This document shows, piece after piece, positions 15,274 through 22,558 of a stretch of DNA of 42,778 nt; the stretch's first letter is position 1; the number at the start of each line of letters is the position of its first letter. Source of the DNA: Candidatus Bathyarchaeota archaeon B24. Lineage in GTDB: Archaea > Thermoproteota > CALKCG01 > B24. Under the pieces are notes generated by a model that saw only the letters and a list, made by a program, of their open reading frames with translations, had not been told where the DNA came from and made no database searches. The stretch covers positions 1 to 42,778 of the forward strand of contig LUCB01000011.1 of NCBI GenBank assembly GCA_001593865.1, given 5' to 3'. Made by a program: the position numbers and the translations under genes.

Positions 15274-16635
15274 CTATGGTACCTCGTATTTTCCTTGAAC
15301 ACCCTTAACTATGCGCTGCTCGACTTTTCTGAAGTAGTTTCCAAACACCCCGGCTAGCCTCTTAGCCTCCTCGGGGCATTCGTCTATTAGGTTATGGGTC
15401 TCCCTTGGATCCTCCTGAAGGTTATAGAGCTCATCCGGTTGCCCCTCAGGTCTCTGTATAAGACTCCACTTCTTGTCTCTGATGCATCTGTCGACGGCCT
15501 CGTGGTATCCGGATATCGCATACTCTCTATGCTCGTCGGTTTCGCCTAGAAGCACCGGTAGGAAGCTTCGGCCATGCATGGACAGGGTTTCACGACTTAA
15601 ACCCAGCAAGTCGAGTATCGTGGGTAGTAGATCTGGAAACTGTACTATGGCGTCGGTTCTCCTAGCACCCTCGCCTGCAGGAAGCCTGATCATAAACGGA
15701 ACCTTCAGAAGCTCGTTGTAGAGACGGTCCGTACCCTTCAGGAACTTCCCATGGTCCGCTAGGGGATGACCGTGGTCGGCTAGGAGGACTATAACCGAGT
15801 CGTCGTAGTAGCCTAGGTCCTCAAGCTCCCTAAACAGAAAGCCTAGCCAGTGGTCGACGAACGATACTTCGCCCGCGTAGAGACCCCTTATGTACCCGAC
15901 CTCCTCTGGGGTAGCCCATTCTGAGGCTTGTCCACCCATCGGGAGTATGAGCCTAGGCCCCTTGTAGCCGGGGTCCGTGTAGCTGTCGAACCTGGGAGGC
16001 GGGTCCCAAGGCTCATGCGGGTCGAAGCTATCTATCCATAGGAATATCCGCTTGTACCTGGCTTTTCGAGCTCTCCTAAGCCACTTGATCGCCTCTCTGA
16101 CCACTTTAGCCGGGAACCAGTCCTCCTCCCTCTCGAAATCCTCAGTGTTGGCGAGGAACCTAGCGACAAGCTCCCTCCACCTATCCGTGTAGTTCTCGTT
16201 CACATAGTCTTCGACCTTCTTCTTAAGCGGAGGCGGGGGCATGTATGCGTCGTACTCCTGACCCCTGATCCATATGAAGCTATGGAAGCCTCTATGGAAG
16301 TTCATAGCCGGCCTGAAAAGGTGGTAGGTGTCGGCTATCAGACCGCACACATAGCCCTCCCTCCTGAGGATCTCGGCCACCGTGATGTCCTCGTTCTCCA
16401 GAGGCCTCCACGGCCTATAGGGTAGCGTATATTGGCCTGTCATAAGCTCTGTCCTAACAGGGATCGTGGGTAGCCCGCATGGATAGGCGTTCTCGAAGAC
16501 TACGCAGTCTTCTGCAAACCGGTCTATATTGGGGGTTTTACAGGCCTCCACGCCTTCGAAAACCGGTTTACCGCGGTTGTAGAAGCTCACATGGTCCTGC
16601 CGTAGGCTGTCGAGCATGATCACTATGAGGTTCAA
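15274..16635 (-). CDS. Sulfatase-like hydrolase of the alkaline phosphatase superfamily, Thr at the formylglycine site
   Basis: About 453 residues with the sulfatase fold: N-terminal MNLIVIMLDSLRQDH containing the first metal Asp (D9), then TPNIDRFAED, then a second metal-binding region LLADHGHPLADHG, then a C-terminal segment DELYNLQEDPRETHNL typical of sulfatases. The active-site motif C/S-x-P-x-R is T57-I-P-V-R61 here, so the residue that becomes formylglycine in sulfatases is Thr. Phosphoryl-transfer members of the superfamily use Thr or Ser there, so this may be a phosphodiesterase or phosphotransferase rather than a sulfatase. The start at TTG 16635 is inferred from GGTGGTG just upstream; the frame extends back to 16653. 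No signal peptide is evident, so it is probably cytoplasmic. It is convergent with the surface beta-helix protein. Confidence 0.78.
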   Translation of the reverse strand: MNLIVIMLDSLRQDHVSFYNRGKPVFEGVEACKTPNIDRFAEDCVVFENAYPCGLPTIPVRTELMTGQYTLPYRPWRPLENEDITVAEILRREGYVCGLIADTYHLFRPAMNFHRGFHSFIWIRGQEYDAYMPPPPLKKKVEDYVNENYTDRWRELVARFLANTEDFEREEDWFPAKVVREAIKWLRRARKARYKRIFLWIDSFDPHEPWDPPPRFDSYTDPGYKGPRLILPMGGQASEWATPEEVGYIRGLYAGEVSFVDHWLGFLFRELEDLGYYDDSVIVLLADHGHPLADHGKFLKGTDRLYNELLKVPFMIRLPAGEGARRTDAIVQFPDLLPTILDLLGLSRETLSMHGRSFLPVLLGETDEHREYAISGYHEAVDRCIRDKKWSLIQRPEGQPDELYNLQEDPRETHNLIDECPEEAKRLAGVFGNYFRKVEQRIVKGVQGKYEVP

Positions 16636-16855
16636 CCACACCACCTTAACCAAAAATAGGGGGAGGAAAGCTTTTAGGTTATTCTAACCGTGCTAAAATA
16701 TTCGGGTATATGCTTAAGGCATGAACTTGGTAGGCTGCTCCTCATCGTAGAAAGCTCAGTTTTACATCCATAACCCGCACCGTTTAGATATTCTTCCAAG
16801 CGCCTATAAGCCTCCTCCGGTAAACTAGCTATTAGAGGGGAGGGGTTTGAAAAAC

Positions 16856-17473
16856 ATGGATATCAAGAGGGTTAAGGAGGGTTTAAGATGGAGGGTATGG
16901 AGGAGGCTTGAAGAGGCTGGTGTTACGCTACCGCCTAAGCCCTGCTACGGACGTATACCCAACTTTAAAGGCGCCTACGAGGCAGCCCTTAAGGCCTCTA
17001 GCCTTCCAGAGTGGACCAGCGCCAGGGTGGTATTCGCTAACCCAGACAGCCCTCAAAAGCCTTTAAGAGCTATGGCTTTGAAGCAGGGAAAGCTCTTGAT
17101 CATGGCTACCCCGAGGCTTAGGAAGGGGTTCCTGGAGGTCGAGCCGTCTAGGGTTAGGGGGCGGGAATCCGCGGCGGCTACGATAAGGGGAGCGTTTAAG
17201 TATGGAAAACTGTGTGAGACGGTCAGGTATAAGCCGGACTTAGTAGTGACGGGTTGTGTAGCCGTCGATAGGTCTTTCAACAGGCTGGGGAAAGGCGGGG
17301 GATACGGCGACCGGGAGATAGGGCTCATAAAGGAGCTTTACGGACCCGATATACCGGTTTTAACGACCATCCACGACCTACAGCTCATAGAATCTATACC
17401 CACGGAGCCGCACGATTTTAAAGTAGATATAGTCGTAACGCCTTCTAGAATCTTGAGGAGACGACCTGGATGA
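16856..17473 (+). CDS. 5-formyltetrahydrofolate cyclo-ligase family protein
   Basis: About 205 residues of the COG0212 family, whose bacterial and eukaryotic members convert 5-formyl-THF to 5,10-methenyl-THF with ATP. The diagnostic nucleotide/folate loop GKGGGYGDRE is present, followed by TTIHDLQLI and a PHDFKVDIVVTPSRI C-terminus, as in archaeal homologues. The N-terminal region contains KRVKEGLRWRVWRRLEEAG. Archaea that lack classical folates still carry it, so activity on a folate or pterin analogue is only inferred. ATG 16856 is preferred, with GGGG 10 bases upstream; a TTG at 16847 lies almost inside the ribosome site. The next gene overlaps by four bases (ATGA), so the two are translationally coupled. 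The 16636-16855 gap shows no convincing gene. Confidence 0.82.
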   Translation: MDIKRVKEGLRWRVWRRLEEAGVTLPPKPCYGRIPNFKGAYEAALKASSLPEWTSARVVFANPDSPQKPLRAMALKQGKLLIMATPRLRKGFLEVEPSRVRGRESAAATIRGAFKYGKLCETVRYKPDLVVTGCVAVDRSFNRLGKGGGYGDREIGLIKELYGPDIPVLTTIHDLQLIESIPTEPHDFKVDIVVTPSRILRRRPG

Positions 17474-17928
17474 CCGGGATCGTTACGCTCTGCGGGGTTA
17501 AACAGGCTAAGCCAGGCTTCACGTTCATAGCTTACAAGCCTACGGAGCGGTGTTTGAAGTGTAGGCTCTATAAGGTCTGCGTCGGGAAGCTTGAGCCGTC
17601 GAGGCTTTACAGAGTCGTGGAGGTTAAGGATAGAATCTTTCCATGTCCTCTACACGAAGACGGCGTCCGGCTGGTGGTGGTCGAAGAAAGCCCGGTCGAG
17701 GCTGCTATGGAGGACAGGCTTCTAGTAGAAGGGGCGACCATAGTCTTTAAACCGATAGAGTGCAGGGTCAGATGCCCGAATAGGGGGTTATGCATTCCTG
17801 AGGGTCTTAAAAAAGGTGATAAATGTCTCATCCTTAAGCTCGGCGATAGGGTTGAATGTATAGTCGGGTTAAGACTCAGGAGGGCTCTTCTGAAGCGGGT
17901 TTCTCCTCAGGCTTCTCGGCGGTCTTAG
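17470..17928 (+). CDS. UPF0179 family cysteine-rich protein
   Basis: 152 residues of the archaeal family UPF0179 (COG1860), function unknown. Ten cysteines are arranged in two clusters, C28-x2-C31-x5-C37 and C98-x3-C102-x5-C108, plus C8, C59, C119 and C130. This suggests zinc or iron-sulfur binding. The conserved FPCPLH (57-62) and the central A-rich strand SPVEAAMEDRLLVEGATIVF match the family as I know it. Translation starts inside the stop of the cyclo-ligase-like gene (four-base overlap). Its last 53 bases overlap the 3' end of the FKBP gene on the opposite strand. No membrane segment is seen. Confidence 0.82.
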   Translation: MTGIVTLCGVKQAKPGFTFIAYKPTERCLKCRLYKVCVGKLEPSRLYRVVEVKDRIFPCPLHEDGVRLVVVEESPVEAAMEDRLLVEGATIVFKPIECRVRCPNRGLCIPEGLKKGDKCLILKLGDRVECIVGLRLRRALLKRVSPQASRRS

Positions 17929-18631
17929 CCTCCTCCGGTTTGGCTTCGACCCTTCTCGCATACTCCTCGACGAACACTATCTTAGAGACTTCAGGTAGAA
18001 ACCTCAGAACGTCTCCTGCAAAGCCGCGTTTGATGAACTGTATACCGTCGAGCATATAGGTTTCACCCGGCATCTTAACCGTGAGAACCCCGGATTCAAG
18101 AGATAGGCTAAACTTATCCACCGGTACAGAGGGGAGCCTTCTATGGAGAAGAGCCTTGATCTTCCCGAGCGGGTCGGTTATCTCCTCCTTAACCTCTACC
18201 TCGTACACTAGAGTCTTCCCGGCCAGCGGGGGGTTGAAGTCGAGCTGAACTCTACCGGCGGATATGCTTCGGACGGTAGCGGTCATGCCTCTGTACTCGA
18301 CCCTCGCGCCTGGACGGAGACCGGTTTCGCCGCGAAACATCCTCAACGGGACGAGCCGAATCTTAGAGGGATCCCTACGCCCGAAGCCCTTCTCAGGCGG
18401 GACCTCGACGGTCTTCTTCTCGCCGACGTTCATCTCCATCAAAGCCTCTTCTAGACCCTTCACAACCCAGCCCTCTCCTAAGACGACCAGCATGGGCTCG
18501 TAGAACACGTCGGCCCTGTAGATCTCATGTTTCCTAGCCTCCTCCTCCAACGTGGTGTCGAAGACCTCACCCGTCTCCTTAACCCTAGCCACGTAATCGA
18601 TGAGTATGAAGCTGCCCCTCTTGAACGTCAT
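17876..18631 (-). CDS. FKBP-type peptidyl-prolyl isomerase, long archaeal form with chaperone (IF) insertion
   Basis: 251 residues. It catalyses cis-trans isomerisation of prolyl bonds and acts as a folding helper in the cytoplasm. The FKBP domain begins GSFILIDYVARVKETGEVFD and includes VVLGEGWVVKGLEEALMEM. An insert-in-flap domain (about 95-140) contains the SlyD-type FGRRDPSKI and the conserved FNPPLAGKTLVYEVEV. A second domain (about 155-225, with RLPSVPVDKFSLSLESGVL) matches the C-terminal part of the longer archaeal FKBP26-type proteins. The tail (about 230-251) is a low-complexity Glu/Lys/Pro stretch. The ATG has GGTGGG five bases upstream. The convergent overlap with UPF0179 falls in this tail. 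Confidence 0.9.
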   Translation of the reverse strand: MTFKRGSFILIDYVARVKETGEVFDTTLEEEARKHEIYRADVFYEPMLVVLGEGWVVKGLEEALMEMNVGEKKTVEVPPEKGFGRRDPSKIRLVPLRMFRGETGLRPGARVEYRGMTATVRSISAGRVQLDFNPPLAGKTLVYEVEVKEEITDPLGKIKALLHRRLPSVPVDKFSLSLESGVLTVKMPGETYMLDGIQFIKRGFAGDVLRFLPEVSKIVFVEEYARRVEAKPEEAKTAEKPEEKPASEEPS

Positions 18632-18780
18632 AAACCCACCTGCATGAGGAAAAGCAACAACGCTCTTAAGCTTTACTTCCCAAGGAGAGTTTTGAAACGC
18701 CTAGTCCCAGGGTCTATTTTAAGCTACGCTGTCAAAACCGTAACACTTCTAGGCAGTATGCGCTATAAGTGTGGGGAGGA

Positions 18781-19010
18781 TTAATGTTTCCATATCACAG
18801 TCTTCGCTAGCATAACAGCCGATCCTAGATATAACTTAACACTTATGCAAACAGTCGACGAGAGGTCAACCTCTCCATCTATGAACAGTATTTCAGCGAA
18901 ATTTTAGAGGCTCTTAGATGCATCTGCAAAACTTTCAGGGTTAAAACCTAATTTCGACTCATAACCCTCCTTTAACTCATTAAAACTAGGTTTATGCGAA
19001 AACTTCGCAG
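18781..19010 (-). pseudogene. Possible decayed reading frame in a 383-base intergenic stretch
   Basis: The gap 18632-19014 has no intact gene. On the minus strand one frame reads about 75 codons with a single in-frame TAA (18906-18904). Before it stands FNELKEGYESKLGFNPESF, and after it NFAEILFIDGEVDLSS followed by a mildly hydrophobic stretch ending VIWKH. The composition is protein-like on both sides of the stop, but no start codon or family is evident, so this is a weak call. It lies just downstream of the metallophosphoesterase gene on the same strand. Confidence 0.2.
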
Positions 19011-19014
19011 ATCT

Positions 19015-19656
19015 TCAGACACGGTTGAGATTTATTTTCACACCGCCGTCCACGTCTAAAAACGCGTAGAACCCGTTTCTAGCCGGTCCGGGGTTTACGA
19101 TCACAGTCTCGCTTAATTGGTCTATCCCCCTAGCCTCATGGACATGCCCGCATAGAACGGCTAGAGGTTTAACTTTCTCGATGAACCTTCTGAGAGCCTT
19201 GCTTCCTATATGGATCCCTATGAACGTCCGGTCGACCCTCGTGTTCCAAGGCGGGTTATGAGACACCACTATAAGCCTCCCATCGAACCCTTTGAAGGCT
19301 TTTTCAAGCAGCCTCGCGACATGGTCCTCCGTGAACTCTATGGGGGTCTTGAAGGGGCCTTCTAAGGCTCCTCCGACGCCTAGAAACCCCACCGAATCAT
19401 GGATATGGAGCTTGCCGTGTATGTTCAACGCGTCTGAAAGCTCTTCGATATCTAGCAGCGCGGGCGGGTCGCAGTTTCCTGGAACGTATATCGTTTTAAA
19501 CCCTCTGAAGCACTTAAGCACGGTCTCAGCGTCTTCTAGGGTTCCGAAGTGGGTTAGGTCTCCGCATAGAACCACTAGGTCGGGTTTCAGCCTCTCCGCC
19601 TCTTGGGAAAGCTTCAGAGCCCTCCTGACGTTTCCATGCACGTCGGTCAGAACCAT
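19015..19656 (-). CDS. Calcineurin-like metallophosphoesterase (YfcE/MJ0936-like)
   Basis: 213 residues with every metal-ligand motif of the family: DVH (D5, H7), GDLTHFG (D33), GNCD (N61), SHNPP (H133) and GHVHEARG (H171, H173). The short single-domain form is like archaeal phosphodiesterases such as MJ0936. It is predicted to hydrolyse phosphodiesters with two divalent metals; the physiological substrate is unknown. The frame begins at ATG 19656 right after the acylphosphatase gene, with GGTGGT provided by that gene's last codons. The N-terminus is short because TGA stands in frame just upstream. It is the last of three leftward coupled genes (aminotransferase, acylphosphatase, phosphoesterase). 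Confidence 0.88.
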   Translation of the reverse strand: MVLTDVHGNVRRALKLSQEAERLKPDLVVLCGDLTHFGTLEDAETVLKCFRGFKTIYVPGNCDPPALLDIEELSDALNIHGKLHIHDSVGFLGVGGALEGPFKTPIEFTEDHVARLLEKAFKGFDGRLIVVSHNPPWNTRVDRTFIGIHIGSKALRRFIEKVKPLAVLCGHVHEARGIDQLSETVIVNPGPARNGFYAFLDVDGGVKINLNRV

Positions 19657-19666
19657 AAGCCTCAGG

Positions 19667-19948
19667 CTACCACCACCTTATCTCAAAGCCCTTAAACTCC
19701 CCTCTGTACTGTTCTTCGAAAGCCTCGACCTTATCGACCCTAGCTAGGCTTGGGCCTTTACGACACCACGCTAAAACCCTTCTCACAGAATCTTCATCGC
19801 CCTCTAGAACAGCCTCGACCCTACCGTCTCTGAGGTTTCTAACCCAGCCTTTAACGCCGTTGGATATAGCAACCCTTCTAAGGCTATACCTGAAGCCGAC
19901 GCCTTGAACTATGCCTGAGATGAATATGTGAAGCCTCACTTTCCTCAT
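19667..19948 (-). CDS. acyP: Acylphosphatase
   Basis: 93 residues, the standard acylphosphatase size. It hydrolyses carboxyl-phosphate bonds in molecules such as acetyl phosphate or 1,3-bisphosphoglycerate. The phosphate cradle and catalytic pair are present: SGIVQGVGFR with R20, and GWVRNLRDGRVEAVLEG with N38. The protein ends in two Trp codons whose GGTGG also serves as a possible ribosome site for the phosphoesterase. Its ATG overlaps the aminotransferase stop by four bases (19945-19948), so expression is coupled. Confidence 0.95.
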   Translation of the reverse strand: MRKVRLHIFISGIVQGVGFRYSLRRVAISNGVKGWVRNLRDGRVEAVLEGDEDSVRRVLAWCRKGPSLARVDKVEAFEEQYRGEFKGFEIRWW

Positions 19949-21081
19949 AATGCTTTACCAGCCTCTGCCAAAGCTCTACCGGGTTCCTCGATCCTATAGC
20001 CTAGCTCGGCTAGGGAAGACTCTAGAGCGTTGACCGTGGCTAAGACCTCGTAGGCCGATACGTTACCCATACACCCTATCCTGACGATCAATCCCTTAAG
20101 CCTACCATGCCCTCCTCCTATGACGACTCCGTACTTCTCAGACATAACCTTTCTAAGCTCCTCGGCCTCGACGCCTTTAGGCACCTTTATCGCTATGACC
20201 GTGACAGAACGATACTCCGGCTCCCTCGGATAAACCTCTAGACCTAAGGCCTCTACGGCCTTATAGAAGGCTTCAGAGCATTTCCTGTGTCTACGTATCC
20301 GGGCTTCAAGCCCCTCCTCGACGATCATCTTAAGCGCCTCGTCCAGGGCGTAGAACAGCGGTACGGAGGGCGTATAGGGGGTCTGTCCCTTCTCCATATA
20401 ATCTAGGTACGCCTCCAGGTCGAAATATAGGCTCCGTGTCTTCTTACGCTTAGCTTCCTCCACGAACCTCTCGCTGACCGAAACCAAGGCCAGTCCAGGC
20501 GGGGCGGCTATGCACTTCTGGCTACCCGTCACACATGCATCGATCCCCCATCTGTCGACTGGCAGGTCTATGCCTCCTAGGCTTGAGATGGCGTCCACTA
20601 TGACAAGCGCACCATGCTCATGGGCTATACGGGATATCTCAGGAAGGTCTCTGACGAGGACACCGGTCGAGGTCTCGTTGTGTACGAGTAGTATGGCCTT
20701 GACGTTGGATTCCTTCTTGAACGCTTCCTCGACCATATCGGGTTTAACCGGGAAACCCCATTCGACGGGTATCCACGAAACCCGACCACCATAGGATTCT
20801 ACGATCCTAGCGAACCTATCGCAGAAGAAGCCCATAGACGGGATCAAAACTACATCTCCGTCGCCTACTACATTCCCCACCGCAAACTCCATACCCCCGG
20901 TCCCAGAAGACGTAAGTATTACGACAGGGTTCTTCGTCTGAAAAACGTATTTGAGTTTCTCCTGGATCTCCTCTAGGAGCCTCTTGAACTCTGGGCCTCT
21001 ATGGTTTATCACACGCCTGCTCATGGCTAGTAGAACTCTATGGTCTGGGCTTGCAGGACCTGGTATCATCAAAAGCCTCAA
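19945..21081 (-). CDS. Class V PLP aminotransferase (serine-pyruvate/alanine-glyoxylate aminotransferase family)
   Basis: About 378 residues of fold-type I, class V. The N-terminus MRLLMIPGPASPDHRV, the SSGTGGMEF loop that binds PLP phosphate, Asp in VIVDAISSLGG, and the Schiff-base Lys in TGSQKCIAAPPGLA (K189) are all present. In archaea such enzymes interconvert serine, alanine, glyoxylate and pyruvate, or act in phosphonate or purine routes; the exact substrate is not decided by sequence. TTG 21081 is chosen because GAGGTG lies six bases upstream and the family begins shortly before the PGP motif; the frame extends to 21096. The C-terminal IGGGHGRLKGLIVRIGCMG is characteristic. It heads a three-gene coupled set. 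Confidence 0.88.
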   Translation of the reverse strand: MRLLMIPGPASPDHRVLLAMSRRVINHRGPEFKRLLEEIQEKLKYVFQTKNPVVILTSSGTGGMEFAVGNVVGDGDVVLIPSMGFFCDRFARIVESYGGRVSWIPVEWGFPVKPDMVEEAFKKESNVKAILLVHNETSTGVLVRDLPEISRIAHEHGALVIVDAISSLGGIDLPVDRWGIDACVTGSQKCIAAPPGLALVSVSERFVEEAKRKKTRSLYFDLEAYLDYMEKGQTPYTPSVPLFYALDEALKMIVEEGLEARIRRHRKCSEAFYKAVEALGLEVYPREPEYRSVTVIAIKVPKGVEAEELRKVMSEKYGVVIGGGHGRLKGLIVRIGCMGNVSAYEVLATVNALESSLAELGYRIEEPGRALAEAGKAL

Positions 21082-21130
21082 ACGTCGACACCTCAACTAA
21101 TTGGATAGGCTGACCGTTTAAAAATTTCCC

Positions 21131-22492
21131 CTATAAGGCTAGGGTTTTAAGCTTCTCTCGTACATAGGTCACGACCCTGTCGACCTGCTCCTTGGCGGTT
21201 CCGATGTAGTTTTCAGGCTTCATAACCCGTTCAACCTCTTCAGCCGTCAGATACTTCCTTACCTCTGGGTTAGCGGTCAAGATCTCCTTAAGGTGTTTTC
21301 CGGTTTTCCAGGCTTCCATGGAGCATCTTCTCACGACCTCGTGAGCCCATTGTCTATCGGCGCCTTTGGAAACCATAGCCATCATAACGGCCTCAGACAT
21401 TATGAGCCCCCTCATGGAGTCTAAGTTCCTCCTGATGTTCTCTGGATAAACCCTTAGACCCCTGAGAACCTTCACCAGCGTCCTGAGTTGCTCGTCTAGG
21501 AGTAGACATACCTCGGGAACTATGACCCTCTCACAGCTACTGTTCGTGAGGTCTCGTTCATGCTCTAGAACTACGTTCTCTAAAGCCGCTAGAGCCTCGG
21601 ACCTTAAAACCTTGGCTAGGCCGCAGACCTTTTCACACTTGATCGGGTTACGTTTATGGGGCATCGTACTCGAGCCGACTTGGCTTTCCTCCCTGAAGGG
21701 CTCTTCAACCTCTCTGATCTCGGTCCTCTGAAGATTACGTATTTCGTTTGCGATCTTATCTAGGGTCGACGCGATCATGGCGGCTAAGGTTATGAACTCG
21801 GCTAACCCGTCTCTAGGGACCACCTGGGTAGCTATCAGAGGCTCCTCGACACCCATCAGCTCCATAACCCTCTTTTGAATCTGAAAACCCTTCTCCCCGA
21901 AGCTCGCCATAGTTCCGACGGCACCGCTCATCTTACCCACGCATACCCTAGGCTTAGCCTCTCTAAGCCTATCTATGTGTCTGACGACTTCCGCCGCATA
22001 CACGGCGAATTTGAAGCCCAGGGTAATCGGAAGAGCCGCGACGCCATGGGTTCTCCCTAAGCAGACAAGATCCCTGTACTTCTCGGCAAGCTCTGACAAA
22101 ACCGAGGCGAGATCTTTAAGCCTTCGCATGATCAAATTAATCGAGTCCCTAAGCTGGGTAGCGAGCACGGTATCGGTGATATCGTTCGAGGTAGCTCCAA
22201 GGTGTATGTAGCCTCCATAGACCCCGCTAACCTCCGCCAGGGCCTTCACGACCGCTACGACCTCGTGGTCGGTTATACGCTCCCACCGGTTGACAGCCTC
22301 GAGCGTTACGGCTTCGTTTTCGACTACTGTCCAAACCTTCTCAGCGGCTTCAGAGGGAACCACACCGGCTTCGGCTAAAGCCTTGAGAAGAGCCGCCTCG
22401 ACTTTAACCATCCTCCTAAGCCACTCCCTTCGATCCCAGATACGCCTCATCTCTTCGCTTCCATACCTATACTCTATAGGGTGGATAGGCAT
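21131..22492 (-). CDS. purB: Adenylosuccinate lyase
   Basis: 453 residues. It acts twice in purine synthesis, cleaving fumarate from SAICAR and from adenylosuccinate. The fumarase/aspartase superfamily signature SSTMPHKRNP (274-283) carries the catalytic Ser loop. H149 in GRTHGVAALPIT is the general acid, and the substrate segment HLGATSNDITDT (97-108) is complete. The start at 22492 gives MPIHPIEYRYGS, the usual N-terminus of archaeal PurB. It is divergent from the radical SAM gene across 66 bases. The GuaAB subunit at 33 kb is the other purine gene of the window but is not in an operon with it. Confidence 0.96.
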   Translation of the reverse strand: MPIHPIEYRYGSEEMRRIWDRREWLRRMVKVEAALLKALAEAGVVPSEAAEKVWTVVENEAVTLEAVNRWERITDHEVVAVVKALAEVSGVYGGYIHLGATSNDITDTVLATQLRDSINLIMRRLKDLASVLSELAEKYRDLVCLGRTHGVAALPITLGFKFAVYAAEVVRHIDRLREAKPRVCVGKMSGAVGTMASFGEKGFQIQKRVMELMGVEEPLIATQVVPRDGLAEFITLAAMIASTLDKIANEIRNLQRTEIREVEEPFREESQVGSSTMPHKRNPIKCEKVCGLAKVLRSEALAALENVVLEHERDLTNSSCERVIVPEVCLLLDEQLRTLVKVLRGLRVYPENIRRNLDSMRGLIMSEAVMMAMVSKGADRQWAHEVVRRCSMEAWKTGKHLKEILTANPEVRKYLTAEEVERVMKPENYIGTAKEQVDRVVTYVREKLKTLAL

Positions 22493-22558
22493 CTATAGAT
22501 CACCGTCCATAGTACCGGAATAAAGTTTAAGCTAGGCTATTTAATATCTATTAACCAC

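Noticed and set aside
16674-16799. 41-codon minus-strand frame beginning TTG (MEEYLNGAGYGCKTELS) with GGAGG 12 bases upstream
   Set aside because: The frame is short, has no recognisable family and an overly long ribosome-site spacing. The composition is plausible but not enough for a gene call.
18527-18784. 85-codon plus-strand frame overlapping the FKBP start, with an internal ATG at about 18644
   Set aside because: Its first half is antisense to FKBP and the 47-codon remainder has no ribosome site or family; it occupies the FKBP promoter side.
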